Assembly: GCF_019721995.1 (NCBI RefSeq)
Contig: NZ_BLYC01000001.1
Coordinates: 186,001 to 250,000 of the forward strand
Origin: Bathymodiolus japonicus methanotrophic gill symbiont
GTDB taxonomy: Bacteria > Pseudomonadota > Gammaproteobacteria > Methylococcales > Methylomonadaceae
Direction of reading: 5' to 3'
DNA: 64,000 nucleotides
Of this stretch, positions 10,448-18,885 are shown in pieces (positions within the stretch are counted from its first letter, which is position 1; every line of letters starts with the position of its first letter). The notes under the pieces were generated by a model. The model searched no databases, was not told where the DNA came from, and saw only the letters and a program-made list of their open reading frames with translations. The position numbers and the translations under genes were made by a program.

Positions 10448-11128
10448 TTATACGGCTGCGATAGAGGCTTTAATTTTAAGTATCGCAGCAGGATCAAGTT
10501 TAGCTGTACGCTGATGCTGCTCGCATAAAGCCCCTCTAAAACCCAGGTAATCGGCCTGCAGCGGCAGTAAAATCTGGATGTCACTCGCGCGTAGAGAGCC
10601 TGCAAGTCCACAGAGTAATTGTTGTTGGTGGGCTGTGTGTACAAAATGTTGTAGGGTAGCCAGGGGCATAACTTGAGTAAGCGAGCCAGAGGCTTTATTC
10701 ATGGTGTCCAGCATAATGCCACTAAAACCCGCCTGTGAAAACTGCTCAATGTTGTTTAAATCGGGTTGTTGATCGGCAAATAACACAGCGATTAATTTTA
10801 TGCGGGTCTGTGTTAATGTTGCCAGCTTTGTTATGACTTTAGTCCAGTCCTGCCCTGGAAAAAAGCCAATTTTAATATAATCTACGCCGGTATCGGCCAT
10901 GTTGCTAACCGCATTAAAAATTAGCTCTGCCTGCATAGGTAAGTCACCTATGGTTGCACTAACAGGTTTTGCCCTCTGAATCTGCTCGACTATAATTTGT
11001 ACCTGTGGTGTTTGTAATGCCCCTAATGCCCCCAGTTCAGGTTGTTTTAGGTCGATAATATCCACATCTAGTTGTAATGCAATCAACGCTTCTTCCAGGT
11101 TGTTGACGCTTGCCAGCATACGACTCAT
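10448..11128 (-). CDS. mfnB: (5-formylfuran-3-yl)methyl phosphate synthase, MfnB
   Basis: 226-residue (beta/alpha)8-type protein of the DUF556/MfnB family. In methanogens MfnB condenses two glyceraldehyde-3-phosphates into 4-(hydroxymethyl)-2-furancarboxaldehyde phosphate, the furan precursor of methanofuran. Family blocks are present in order: DIIDLKQPELGALGA, PVSATIGDL, VDYIKIGF with the Schiff-base Lys, LLCGLAGSLR and ADYLGFRGA. It is the last gene of a four-gene minus-strand block. Methylotrophic bacteria use a methanofuran analogue in the formyltransferase/hydrolase complex of formaldehyde oxidation. Confidence 0.88.
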   Translation of the reverse strand: MSRMLASVNNLEEALIALQLDVDIIDLKQPELGALGALQTPQVQIIVEQIQRAKPVSATIGDLPMQAELIFNAVSNMADTGVDYIKIGFFPGQDWTKVITKLATLTQTRIKLIAVLFADQQPDLNNIEQFSQAGFSGIMLDTMNKASGSLTQVMPLATLQHFVHTAHQQQLLCGLAGSLRASDIQILLPLQADYLGFRGALCEQHQRTAKLDPAAILKIKASIAAV

Positions 11129-11133
11129 TGCTT

Positions 11134-11691
11134 CTATAATCCTCTTAGTTTTTGTTCAATTGCTTGAGTGACCCAGCTCCAGGCTTGTCTTTCTTTAGGG
11201 CCAGCCGTTTTATTAAAGCCTATATGTAGATATTCCAGCTCAGTATGAATTTTCTTTGCAGGCAGGCGATTGATCCGGCTGAATAAAATAGCGGCTTCCA
11301 GTACAGCAAATTGGGCGCGGTTAAAGCCTTTAAACGGAGCATGATTTACTCGATGTACTGCATGGCAAAATAATTTTGGGCGCACCGGATCATCATCAAC
11401 GTGGGTTAATTTGACTTCACAATGAGATAATGAATCAGTTAAAAAACGGCCATCAATTTTTTTGGCTTTTTCCAGAGGCCAGTCAGTTCGCCCTGTGACA
11501 CAGCCTGCAAAAACTCTGACATCATCCGTGTAATTAATCACCGCGATTTTAGTTGCCAGGATATTGTCCAGTGTGGTTGATGGTCGAAAGGGGAGGATAA
11601 TAAATTCATCTCCTGCGACATGTATGCCCATAGGCGCAATATGTGTTTTCCCTGCGATATCTTGCGTGGTTACGATGGTTTCTTGAATCAT
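11134..11691 (-). CDS. DUF447 family protein of H4MPT/methanofuran gene cluster
   Basis: 185-residue cytoplasmic protein matching the DUF447 flavin-reductase-like family. The motif HIAPMGIHV near residue 17 and the NYTDDVRVFAG block near residue 51 are typical. Such genes cluster with H4MPT-linked C1 genes in methylotrophs, but no reaction has been firmly assigned. Its start overlaps the stop of the DHPS-like gene by one base and mfnB follows after 5 bp, so the operon is tightly packed. Confidence 0.75.
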   Translation of the reverse strand: MIQETIVTTQDIAGKTHIAPMGIHVAGDEFIILPFRPSTTLDNILATKIAVINYTDDVRVFAGCVTGRTDWPLEKAKKIDGRFLTDSLSHCEVKLTHVDDDPVRPKLFCHAVHRVNHAPFKGFNRAQFAVLEAAILFSRINRLPAKKIHTELEYLHIGFNKTAGPKERQAWSWVTQAIEQKLRGL

Positions 11692-13076
11692 TACTTTTTA
11701 AATGTTGTTCCCTGAGGCTTGAATGTATGTAAATCGACTTGTTGCTCACTGGTTTTTGCAGCACAGCCCCAGTTTAAGGCCTGATCCTGATCAAACCGCT
11801 TGCCAAGTTGCCAGGCGGTTTCTGCGCGAGCGAGTTCCACGCCGAGATAAAATGCATGCCCTGCGTCCTCTTCAACGTTTAACTTAGGATATAAATCAAA
11901 TGGATCTATTGCTGTGTTAATGCCGTCGCGATTATAAATATGAACTCCCTCGCTACTAATCTGAATACGAAAGCTGGGGTCTCTTACCTGTGCTGCAAAT
12001 TCCTCTATTTCGGACAGCTGATAAGGAAAAGGTGAAGTCTCATGCAAAGCCATTAAATCAGCGTTAATATGCTTGGGCAGGGTGTTATTCTCTTTGGCAG
12101 CGTACATAATTCGCCGCGCCATATCTGCCTCTTTAATGGCGCGACTGGCATGTTGGCTGACTTCAGTGGCAAGGATCTGCTTAATATTAAGTTCTGAACA
12201 CATGCCTAATAAAAGCGCATTCATACCCGCCGTATCAGCATGCGTGAGCTCGGTAATATTACCCACTCCCAGCATCATTTCTATATCCGAGTGTTTTTGC
12301 CGTACAGCATGATAACGCACTACCGATTCGGTAAAACCAAAGTGAATCGGGTCAAGAATCGGATCTACGATAAAGGCTTTATTTTTAGCCTGTAATACGG
12401 CAATAGCCTTATCCAGCGAACTAATATCGGTGTGTTTTTCCGGAATAATAATAGGAATAGCATCAACTTCATCGGCCACCCATAAGGTGCTTTCATGCAA
12501 GCTGAGCATATAATCAGCGCCGGCTTTTGCGCCGCGTAAAAGATCATCAGTCTCTAAGGAGTCAATACTCACCAGGAATCCCTCTTGCTTTAAAGCCTGG
12601 ATAATGTCTTCCATCTGCGCAAAAGGCGTATCCGGTAAGCAGCCTATATCAATGACATTCGCGCCATTGTCTTGATAATAATAAGCGCGTTGTACGACCT
12701 CATCGACAGGCAGGTTAGGAGCATCGACAATTTCAGCAAATATTTTCACAGCATAGCGACTAAGATCTATATGCAAGGCTTGCTTGCCAAAATAAAGCGG
12801 CAGATCTTTTAATTCATCAGGACCACGCTCAACGGTAACCGATAAGGTTTTCGCCAGTGCGACGATATCGCCACGGCAACGGCCAGGCAGAATAATCCGG
12901 TCGGCATTAAACGTATCTTTTAAGCGCCGGGCAATCATATCTGCAGTCATCAATGCTGCAACTTTAACGCCAATCTGATGTACCGTATAAGTAAATTCAG
13001 GCTGCATCTTTTCGAGAATCTGATGCAATTGTTTTTCCGCCAATTTGCCGGTTAAAAACAGGATATGCTCACTCAT
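11691..13076 (-). CDS. dihydropteroate-synthase-like protein, DUF6513 (H4MPT cluster)
   Basis: 461 residues: an N-terminal DUF6513 domain (about 1-110), a central DHPS-like barrel (about 110-330, with NGANVIDIGCLPDT, LVSIDSL, FIVDPILDP), and a C-terminal domain with FDLYPKLN. In bacteria with H4MPT this family accompanies cofactor biosynthesis and is thought to act at the pterin-aniline coupling stage; that role is inferred from gene clusters. The true folate DHPS (folP) lies separately at 13939, which supports a distinct substrate here. It overlaps the flavoprotein gene by 4 bp. Confidence 0.82.
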   Translation of the reverse strand: MSEHILFLTGKLAEKQLHQILEKMQPEFTYTVHQIGVKVAALMTADMIARRLKDTFNADRIILPGRCRGDIVALAKTLSVTVERGPDELKDLPLYFGKQALHIDLSRYAVKIFAEIVDAPNLPVDEVVQRAYYYQDNGANVIDIGCLPDTPFAQMEDIIQALKQEGFLVSIDSLETDDLLRGAKAGADYMLSLHESTLWVADEVDAIPIIIPEKHTDISSLDKAIAVLQAKNKAFIVDPILDPIHFGFTESVVRYHAVRQKHSDIEMMLGVGNITELTHADTAGMNALLLGMCSELNIKQILATEVSQHASRAIKEADMARRIMYAAKENNTLPKHINADLMALHETSPFPYQLSEIEEFAAQVRDPSFRIQISSEGVHIYNRDGINTAIDPFDLYPKLNVEEDAGHAFYLGVELARAETAWQLGKRFDQDQALNWGCAAKTSEQQVDLHTFKPQGTTFKK

Positions 13077-13609
13077 GATAAAGTAGCAAGACGGTGTTGC
13101 ATGGCTAGGCTGAGTTCATCAGCACTTTCTACCACGGTGGTATATTCAAAGCTGCGTAATTTTTCCGTGGCTTCCAGGTCTATCTTGCGCGGATAGACCA
13201 TTACTTCACCGCCCGGAGCGGTAGTTTTCATTTCCGGCGCAATATCACAGGGATAGACTATATTCGGTATACGGCATTTGCCTGCCTGAGAATAAAGATT
13301 AGTCACTAGTGAATCGGCAATACCCAGTACGAATTTTGCAACAGTATTTGATGTAGTCGGTGCGACAATCAAGGTATGATAATAGCCTTTATAAAATAAA
13401 CCCACTGGCGGCGCAGATGCGGCTTTATCGCGGTAAATGCGTACTTTATCGCGTAAATCATTAATATCAATGTGGTACATTTTTAGTACCTCTTCCCCCG
13501 CCTGGCTCAGATATAAATCGACATTTTCCAGGGTAAGCATATAGTCTATGCACTCTTCAATATAATGTCCCGAGCCGGTAACAGCCCATGCAATACGGGG
13601 TGATGTCAT
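13073..13609 (-). CDS. flavoprotein, DmrB/AfpA-like dihydromethanopterin reductase
   Basis: 178-residue flavoprotein of the archaeal-flavoprotein-like family. The N-terminal motif RIAWAVTGSGHYIEE binds FMN phosphate, and PTTSNTVAKFVLGIADSL is the second flavin loop typical of this family. Relatives reduce dihydromethanopterin to the active tetrahydro form. It is the first gene of the four-gene block and overlaps the next gene by ATGA-type coupling. The promoter should lie in 13610-13664, between the start codon and MITE D. Confidence 0.82.
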   Translation of the reverse strand: MTSPRIAWAVTGSGHYIEECIDYMLTLENVDLYLSQAGEEVLKMYHIDINDLRDKVRIYRDKAASAPPVGLFYKGYYHTLIVAPTTSNTVAKFVLGIADSLVTNLYSQAGKCRIPNIVYPCDIAPEMKTTAPGGEVMVYPRKIDLEATEKLRSFEYTTVVESADELSLAMQHRLATLS

Positions 13610-13664
13610 ATATATTTAAGGTTATTTCGCGGGTGTTAAAGAATAAATTATCTGACTTATTATA

Positions 13665-13868
13665 CTGAAGTTTCCCAATTATTGAGTAGCTGAAATACAC
13701 AATGCTGGTGTATCGAGGTTTATTTTAGGTGGTTTTGCCATGTTTATAGCAAACCCCTACTTAATTCCCCTTAGGCAATAGCATTTGAAACGAATGAAAA
13801 GACTGTTTTTTTCATATAGTTGTAGCATGGTTTCAATTTTACCATAAATAATTATTGGGAAACTTCAG
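13665..13868. repeat. MITE D, copy 1
   Basis: 204 bp with inverted ends CTGAAGTTTCCCAAT and an 8-bp target duplication TTATTATA (13657-13664 and 13869-13876). It sits between two divergent genes (the cofactor operon and folP), so it may affect either promoter. Confidence 0.93.
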
Positions 13869-13938
13869 TTATTATATACGTTGCCATACTATCTGGCATA
13901 TTTCTTGCTAAAAGTACTTGTTCTGGAGTGAACTGCTC

Positions 13939-14760
13939 ATGTTTAAATCGTTAACGCGCCCTCTGATTATGGGCATACTGAATGTTACGCCGGATAGCTT
14001 TTCCGATGGCGGAAAATTTACCGCTACAGACAGTGCGCTGGCACAAGCGCGGCGCATGATCGCTGAAGGGGTGGATATTATTGATATAGGGGGCGAGTCC
14101 ACACGCCCCGGTGCTGCATCGGTAACAACAGAGAAGCAAATAGCCCGGGTTATTCCGGTAATTAATGCAATTCGCAAAGAGCTATCAACAAGCTTGCTCA
14201 TCAGCATTGATACGACCTTAAGTGCAGTGGCTAAGGCTGCGCTGGATGCAGGGGCAAGTATTATCAATGATATCTCTGCAGGGGTACAGGATGCAGAGAT
14301 ATTGTCTTTGGCGGCTGAACGAGAGGTGCCAATTATTTTAATGCATATCAAAGGCCAGCCAGATAATATGCAGGATGCTCCCTTTTATCAAGATGTAGTT
14401 AGTGAAGTTTTGAGTGCACTACAAGAGCGTGTTGATGCTGCGTTAAGTGCAGGGGTGGCAAAGCAGCAGATTGTTATCGACCCTGGTATTGGATTTGGTA
14501 AACGCAGGCAGGATAATCTGGATTTACTTGCCAATTTAGATCGTTTTGTCGTTACAGGCTATCCGGTTTTACTAGGCACTAGCCGTAAGCGGTTTATGGG
14601 GAGTTTATGTGCAGTAACAGAACCTGCAAAATTAGTCAGCGCGACTGCTGCAACAACTGCTCTCGGGGTACAGCAAGGCGTGCAAATGTTCCGTGTGCAT
14701 GATGTAAAAGAAAATCGACAGTCTGCAGACGTGGCATGGGCTATTAAGCAGGCGGGATAA
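13939..14760 (+). CDS. folP: dihydropteroate synthase
   Basis: 273 residues from the ATG at 13939 (GGAG ribosome-binding site 12 bases upstream). It joins p-aminobenzoate to 6-hydroxymethyl-dihydropterin diphosphate in folate synthesis. Signatures: IMGILNVTPDSFSDGG, DIIDIGGESTRPGA, IINDISAG, IDPGIGFGK and GTSRKRF. The reading from 13918 starts with TTG and adds seven residues without family support. MITE D lies 70 bp upstream. glmM or ftsH, often linked to folP, are absent here. Confidence 0.95.
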   Translation: MFKSLTRPLIMGILNVTPDSFSDGGKFTATDSALAQARRMIAEGVDIIDIGGESTRPGAASVTTEKQIARVIPVINAIRKELSTSLLISIDTTLSAVAKAALDAGASIINDISAGVQDAEILSLAAEREVPIILMHIKGQPDNMQDAPFYQDVVSEVLSALQERVDAALSAGVAKQQIVIDPGIGFGKRRQDNLDLLANLDRFVVTGYPVLLGTSRKRFMGSLCAVTEPAKLVSATAATTALGVQQGVQMFRVHDVKENRQSADVAWAIKQAG

Positions 14761-14869
14761 AAAAGATTTTTAAATAAGCAGGTAGATAAGAGGCTACATA
14801 TCAGTAGCGCTTGATTATTCAACTAAGAATACTGTACACTTATTCTAAAATAACTTTTAGGGTGTGCAC

Positions 14870-15466
14870 ATGGCTGATAAACGCGGTGGTGCTCGTGCTG
14901 GTGCCGGGCGAAAAAAAGGCTCTTCTGCTTATGGCGAGAGTACCCGGGCAATTCGTGTGCCGGAAAGCATGTTGCCTGAACTCAAGGCGGTGCTTGCGTT
15001 ACGTAAACAATCACCTGCAAAGCGGCAGGGTAATGCGGTGGATCATTCGGCGCTTGCCTTGCCTGCTGAAATACTTAGTCAACTTGATATCCCGCTGTTT
15101 AATGGCAAAGTATCGGCTGGGTTTCCTTCCCCTGCGGATGATTATATAGAAAAGACGCTAGACTTGAATGAGCTGCTGGTTCAGAAGCCGGCAGCTACTT
15201 TTTTTGTTCGCGCCGAGGGTGAATCCATGCTCGGTGCCGGGATTCATCCCAATGATATTTTAGTGGTAGACCGTTCTCTTGAGTCAGTAGTGGGAAAAAT
15301 TGTTATCTGCGCCTTAAATGGTGAGCTTACGGTTAAGCGGCTAAAAAGCATCGGCAAGGAAATTGTGCTAGCAGCGGAAAGCCCAGCTTATGCGGATATT
15401 ATCGTGCAGGAATATGTTGAGCTGGTGATTTGGGGCGTAGTGACTAATGTGATCCACTCACTGTGA
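14870..15466 (+). CDS. umuD: UmuD-like S24 peptidase with N-terminal extension
   Basis: 198 residues from the ATG at 14870; classical UmuD is about 140. The C-terminal S24 domain has the self-cleavage site VSAGFPSPADDY (Ala83-Gly84), catalytic Ser119 (EGESML) and Lys156 (LTVKRL). The extra N-terminal segment of about 70 residues is basic (GGARAGAGRKKG), followed by a short strand-helix, RAIRVPESMLPELKAVL, resembling a ribbon-helix-helix DNA-binding unit. It overlaps umuC by 4 bp, the normal umuDC arrangement. The half-site ACTGTACA lies about 40 bp upstream, but no full SOS box is clear. Confidence 0.85.
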   Translation: MADKRGGARAGAGRKKGSSAYGESTRAIRVPESMLPELKAVLALRKQSPAKRQGNAVDHSALALPAEILSQLDIPLFNGKVSAGFPSPADDYIEKTLDLNELLVQKPAATFFVRAEGESMLGAGIHPNDILVVDRSLESVVGKIVICALNGELTVKRLKSIGKEIVLAAESPAYADIIVQEYVELVIWGVVTNVIHSL

Positions 15467-15711
15467 AGCCATTGATTAGTCCAAAGCTGATTGCTTTGGT
15501 AGATTGTAATAATTTCTATGTTAGCTGTGAGCGGGTGTTTCGTCCTGATCTGCACCATAAGCCAGTTGTAGTCCTGAGTAATAATGATGGCTGCATCGTT
15601 GCCCGTAGTCAGGAAGTTAAAGAGCTGGGTATTAAAATGGCAGTGCCTGTTTACCAGGTGCAGCATTTAATTAAGCGCCATTTTGTTTTTCACAAGTTAT
15701 GTAATGTGTGA
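15463..15711 (+). pseudogene. umuC: truncated UmuC (DNA polymerase V catalytic subunit)
   Basis: Only the first about 70 residues of a Y-family polymerase remain: ALVDCNNFYVSCERVF with the first metal-binding Asp, PVVVLSNNDGCIVARS, and GIKMAVPVYQ. The homology stops at LIKRH and the frame ends 10 codons later. UmuC is normally about 420 residues, so no polymerase can be made. No element end is recognisable at the break point near 15680; it looks like a plain deletion. Confidence 0.9.
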
Positions 15712-15862
15712 ATCGTCGGTTACTATTTTCGAAAGCTAGGTTAAAAGATCAGTGTACAAAAAAATGATGGAAACTACATCGTTGATAAAAGACTCAAGAA
15801 TACTAATACTTGCAAAATAAACATAATATTTGGCATTAAATAAAAAAAGAGAAACAATAAAT

Positions 15863-16207
15863 ATGACTACTTTACCAGCTTGTCCAAAATGCAATTCACA
15901 ATATACCTACGAAGATGGGAACCTTCTGGTATGTCCAGAATGTGCTCATGAATGGGCACTTAATGATGAAGAAAACGAACAAGAAACAGAAGGAGCGAGT
16001 TTCAAAGATTCCAATGGTGCAATCTTAACGGATGGTGATACAGTTGTTGTTATAAAGGATCTAAAAATAAAAGGCTCATCCTCTGTTGTTAAAGTAGGAA
16101 CCAAAGTGAAAAATATTCGTCTAGTAGACGGTGATCATGATATTGATTGCAAAATACCGGGCATTGGTGCAATGAAACTCAAATCAGAATTTGTTAAAAA
16201 AGCGTGA
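15863..16207 (+). CDS. PhnA/YjdM zinc-ribbon protein
   Basis: 114 residues from the ATG at 15863. The N-terminal zinc ribbon has two Cys pairs (CPKCNS and CPEC), followed by the PhnA SH3-like domain ([34 protein letters not shown]). E. coli YjdM belongs to this family; it was once linked to phosphonoacetate hydrolysis, but that is not its general function. The role is best left as unknown metal-binding protein. It stands alone. Confidence 0.9.
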   Translation: MTTLPACPKCNSQYTYEDGNLLVCPECAHEWALNDEENEQETEGASFKDSNGAILTDGDTVVVIKDLKIKGSSSVVKVGTKVKNIRLVDGDHDIDCKIPGIGAMKLKSEFVKKA

Positions 16208-16348
16208 ATCATCGCAGGTCTTTGTAGAATATCTTTGAAAAAATTAATTTGTCTAACAAGCGTATTAACTTAATCCATAAATCAAAAACAAAGAGGGGTA
16301 TAGACTTTTCAGAAATTAAATGTTTATTTTGAATCATTATAAACCCAT

Positions 16349-16381
16349 GTAGGATGCGCTTCGTGCCTCAGCACATCCTAC
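16349..16381. repeat. REP-like palindrome
   Basis: A 33-base imperfect palindrome from GTAGGATGCGC to GCACATCCTAC, repeated at 16838-16904. It lies in the spacer upstream of the YkgJ gene. Confidence 0.7.
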
Positions 16382-16427
16382 GCCTATAAATAAGACATAT
16401 AGAAATTATTTACCTGAGAATCTATAG

Positions 16428-16790
16428 ATGACCAAAAATAGCCGGAAAATACATTTTTTCCGTGAGAATATTCCAGCATTTGCATGTAAACCAGGATGTC
16501 ATGATTGTTGTGGTCCTGTTACGGCCTCTTCTAATGAAGTGGCTAGATGGCCAGTAAAAAGTGATATGGAACACGATGAAGCCCTGGCTGAATTGAGCTG
16601 TCCTTATCTAGGGGATAAAGGCTGTGAGGTATATGCAGAGCGCCCCTTAATTTGTCGACTATTTGGGACAACACCCAGCCTACCGTGCCCAAATGCATGT
16701 GCCCCTAGTGAAATGATTGCGCCAAAAATAGAACAGAGAATACATGGTTTTCATGCGGAAACCCGTCAAGTTTTGCTTCAATTTCCTTAG
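16428..16790 (+). CDS. YkgJ-family cysteine cluster protein
   Basis: 120 residues with eight cysteines in the YkgJ/CxxCxxCC arrangement: CKPGCHDCCGPV near residue 20, CPYLGDKGCEVYAERPLICR near residue 60, then CPNAC. The family binds zinc or an iron-sulfur cluster; function unknown. It is flanked on both sides by REP-like palindromes and stands alone. Confidence 0.85.
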   Translation: MTKNSRKIHFFRENIPAFACKPGCHDCCGPVTASSNEVARWPVKSDMEHDEALAELSCPYLGDKGCEVYAERPLICRLFGTTPSLPCPNACAPSEMIAPKIEQRIHGFHAETRQVLLQFP

Positions 16791-16837
16791 TTTGAAACTA
16801 AGGAGCGAGAAATTAATAATATCCGAAACCATCTTCT

Positions 16838-16904
16838 GTAGGGTGTGCTGAGGCACGAAGCGCACCATTGTGTGTGATGCGCTTCGTGCCTCAGCACATC
16901 CTAC
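16838..16904. repeat. paired REP-like palindromes (inverted)
   Basis: Two copies of the palindrome at 16349 in opposite orientation (GTAGGGTGTGCTGAGGCAC and GCGCTTCGTGCCTCAGCAC) separated by about 10 bp, a BIME-like arrangement just after the YkgJ gene. Confidence 0.7.
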
Positions 16905-16937
16905 CCATTTCAGGTTTTATTTAATCCTCAGCCTTAA

Positions 16938-17256
16938 CCCATCTTCGTCACTTTCATCTTTCTAAGCCATTGATTCATCGGTTTAAGCGATTTTTTGTCG
17001 AAAAATTCTCTTTAAAATCAATGGTGTTTTTTTTGAAAGTTTTGTAGTGCCATTTATATTATTTTTGTTGATAAATTCATTGACTTTTGTCAAAAAAATC
17101 ATCATTATTTGAGTGTAATTTACATGCGACAAAAATACTCTAAAAAATCCAACGTTTTATACAAAAACACAAAATCTGTAGTGCCAACTAGCTACTTTTT
17201 AAAATTTCAACCAATTGATTTATAACAACTACATCATCAATAGTGACGAAGATGGG
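16938..17256. repeat. MITE E, copy 2
   Basis: Full 319-bp copy in intergenic DNA with both 15-bp ends and a TTAA duplication on each side. Same orientation as copy 1 at 6578. Confidence 0.93.
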
Positions 17257-17265
17257 TTAAGCAAG

Positions 17266-17558
17266 CGCTGAAAATCAGGGAAACGGAGCCTAAGCGAAGT
17301 GATGATTTTTAGTCCGCGATAGCCGTAGGGCCGTTATTTTGTCGGAGTCTGAGCGTTAGCGAAGGTGGAGACAAAATAAAAGGCCATCCGACACGGCGTC
17401 AAGTCATTTGGAGCCTATGTTCCGACCCCTTGTTGGGTCGGGACGAGGTGACGAGGACGAATCGGGGCCGCCGGAGGCATAAGTGGTCGCGTTAAGTTTT
17501 TGCTGCTTGCTTGGGCTGGGATGCCCAAAACAAGCTTTCGCAAAAATAGCGACTCCCC
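17266..17558 (+). repeat. structured element C, copy 1
   Basis: 293-bp element running from CGCTGAAAATCAGGG to GCGACTCCCC, nine bases after MITE E. It holds a 9-bp perfect stem (TATTTTGTC/GACAAAATA) and other hairpins. The flanks do not belong to a known gene. Confidence 0.88.
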
Positions 17559-17602
17559 AAGACTTATTTTAATATTGCCAATTGACAACAGTAGATTGTA
17601 AA

Positions 17603-17756
17603 ACTCGATGTTCAAGTTTTCAGCTATAACTGGGCTAAGAAAAGTAGATTTTTCCGGCTTTGTTTTATAAGTGATTGATTTACAATGATGTTGATGCTTT
17701 CTTTGTCAGTAAAATTATCAATAAAGTCAATCAGTTAAAAAACTTGAACATCGAGT
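17603..17756. repeat. MITE G, copy 1 (T2-related ends)
   Basis: 154-bp element with inverted ends starting ACTCGATGTTCAAGTTTT, the same ends as IS4-type element T2, but with unrelated interior. AAA flanks it on both sides, consistent with a 3-bp target duplication. Confidence 0.88.
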
Positions 17757-17837
17757 AAAAGCAATACTCCTACAATATTGTGCCATAAAAAATGCTGGTA
17801 CATTATGACAACCTTTTATTTTAAAAAGAGAGCTAAA

Positions 17838-18101
17838 TTGAAAAATCTAAAAAAACTATTTATTGGTAATTTATCAGAAAGCACAACCGAAAAAGAGCTG
17901 CAAGACTTATTTTCTCAGTTTGGCACTGTGCGTTCACTTAAATTAGTCACTGATATCTTTACTGGCCAGTGCAAAGGCTTTGGTTTTATCAGTATGGAAG
18001 GGCATGAAGCACGTGCAGCGATTGCCGGGCTTAATGGTAAAGACTTTAATGGCAATTCATTAAGGGTAGGGTATGAGGTCGCTAAACAAAAATATCGTTA
18101 A
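17838..18101 (+). CDS. RRM-domain RNA-binding protein
   Basis: A single RNA-recognition motif of about 87 residues with RNP2 (LFIGNL) and RNP1 (CKGFGFISM), like the small glycine-poor RRM proteins of proteobacteria and cyanobacteria that bind RNA, often under cold stress. The TTG at 17838 is preferred because GAGAG lies seven bases upstream and the protein then begins MKNLKKLFIGN. An ATG at 17805 would add 11 residues without a good ribosome-binding site. Confidence 0.85.
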   Translation: MKNLKKLFIGNLSESTTEKELQDLFSQFGTVRSLKLVTDIFTGQCKGFGFISMEGHEARAAIAGLNGKDFNGNSLRVGYEVAKQKYR

Positions 18102-18279
18102 ATAGTTAGGGAGATGGAAACACACATCATCCAAAACTGCTAGTCTTTTTGTCCGTCTTCTGCGTTGTAGTAACTTTACGTAGCTGGCTATGCGCCTATT
18201 TCTACGCCTTGAATACGATAATAAATCCTGCATCAGCGTAGCGGTGTGGCTGACTTATTTCGTGCGCGTTCCTTATTTA
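18102..18279. other. noncoding spacer with a common repeat core
   Basis: No gene seen. The stretch at about 18160-18235 (GGCTATGCGCCTATTTCTACGC) resembles the core of palindromic repeat H at 28610, suggesting a degenerate relative. Confidence 0.4.
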
Positions 18280-18743
18280 CTGAAGTTTCCCAATTATTGA
18301 GTAGCTGAAATACACAATGCTGGTGTATCGAGGTTTATTTTAGGTGGTTTTGCCATGTTTATAGCAAACCCCTACTTAATTCCCCCGCTGTCAGCCCCGG
18401 ACGGGCTGATAGTCTCCAGAAGGCGCAGGGAAATTTGCCAATCCGAAGTGCGCGATAGCGCGCGAGGGAGGCTAAAATTTTATCCCGAATAGCCGTAGAG
18501 CCATTTGTGGTAGCCATGACTGAGCTGCTTTGTGCTCAGTCTGTGGCGGACGCAGGGCGGCTGGAGCATCTCCTATTCGCTGCGTAGGTGAACGAATTAC
18601 GGCGACAGGAGTCCCGGAATTTCGTGAGGTAGCATGGCGCGCCTGTTAGGCAATAGCATTTGAAACGAATGAAAAGACTGTTTTTTTCATATAGTTGTAG
18701 CATAGTTTTAATTTTACCATAAATAATTTTTGGGAAACTTCAG
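18280..18743. repeat. MITE D, copy 2, interrupted by element A
   Basis: Both D ends are present with an 8-bp duplication CTTATTTA (18272-18279 and 18744-18751). An A element occupies 18386-18645. Without it the D copy is the normal length of 204 bp, so A inserted cleanly with no target duplication or loss. Confidence 0.95.
18386..18645 (+). repeat. structured element A, copy 2
   Basis: 260 bp inside MITE D, between AATTCCCC and TTAGGCAAT. The uninterrupted D copies read AATTCCCCTTAGGCAAT, which fixes both ends of the element to the base. Confidence 0.95.
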
Positions 18744-18885
18744 CTTATTTATTGCCAGCTGCCTTACAACACAACAATATGGCTAATGACAGAATGGAAT
18801 GTAAAAGCATGTTTTGTATTCCACACGTCCAGCTTAGAGACTTTGATATAATCACAGTACAATAAACACAGATTATGTATTAAAA

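Noticed and set aside
14820-14866. SOS (LexA) box upstream of the UmuD-like gene
   Set aside because: Only one half-site, ACTGTACA, is visible and its mirror half is missing, so no call was made.
17415-17615. Open frame on the minus strand of element C (KLVLGIPAQASSKN)
   Set aside because: It spans the element edge and continues into different flanks in each copy; no start signal. Structural constraints explain the lack of stops.
18386-18645. Element A as a HEARO/IscB or IS605-type non-autonomous element
   Set aside because: Clean insertion fits, but the flanks share no fixed tetranucleotide on either side and no TnpA/IscB gene is present. Kept only as a mechanistic analogy.
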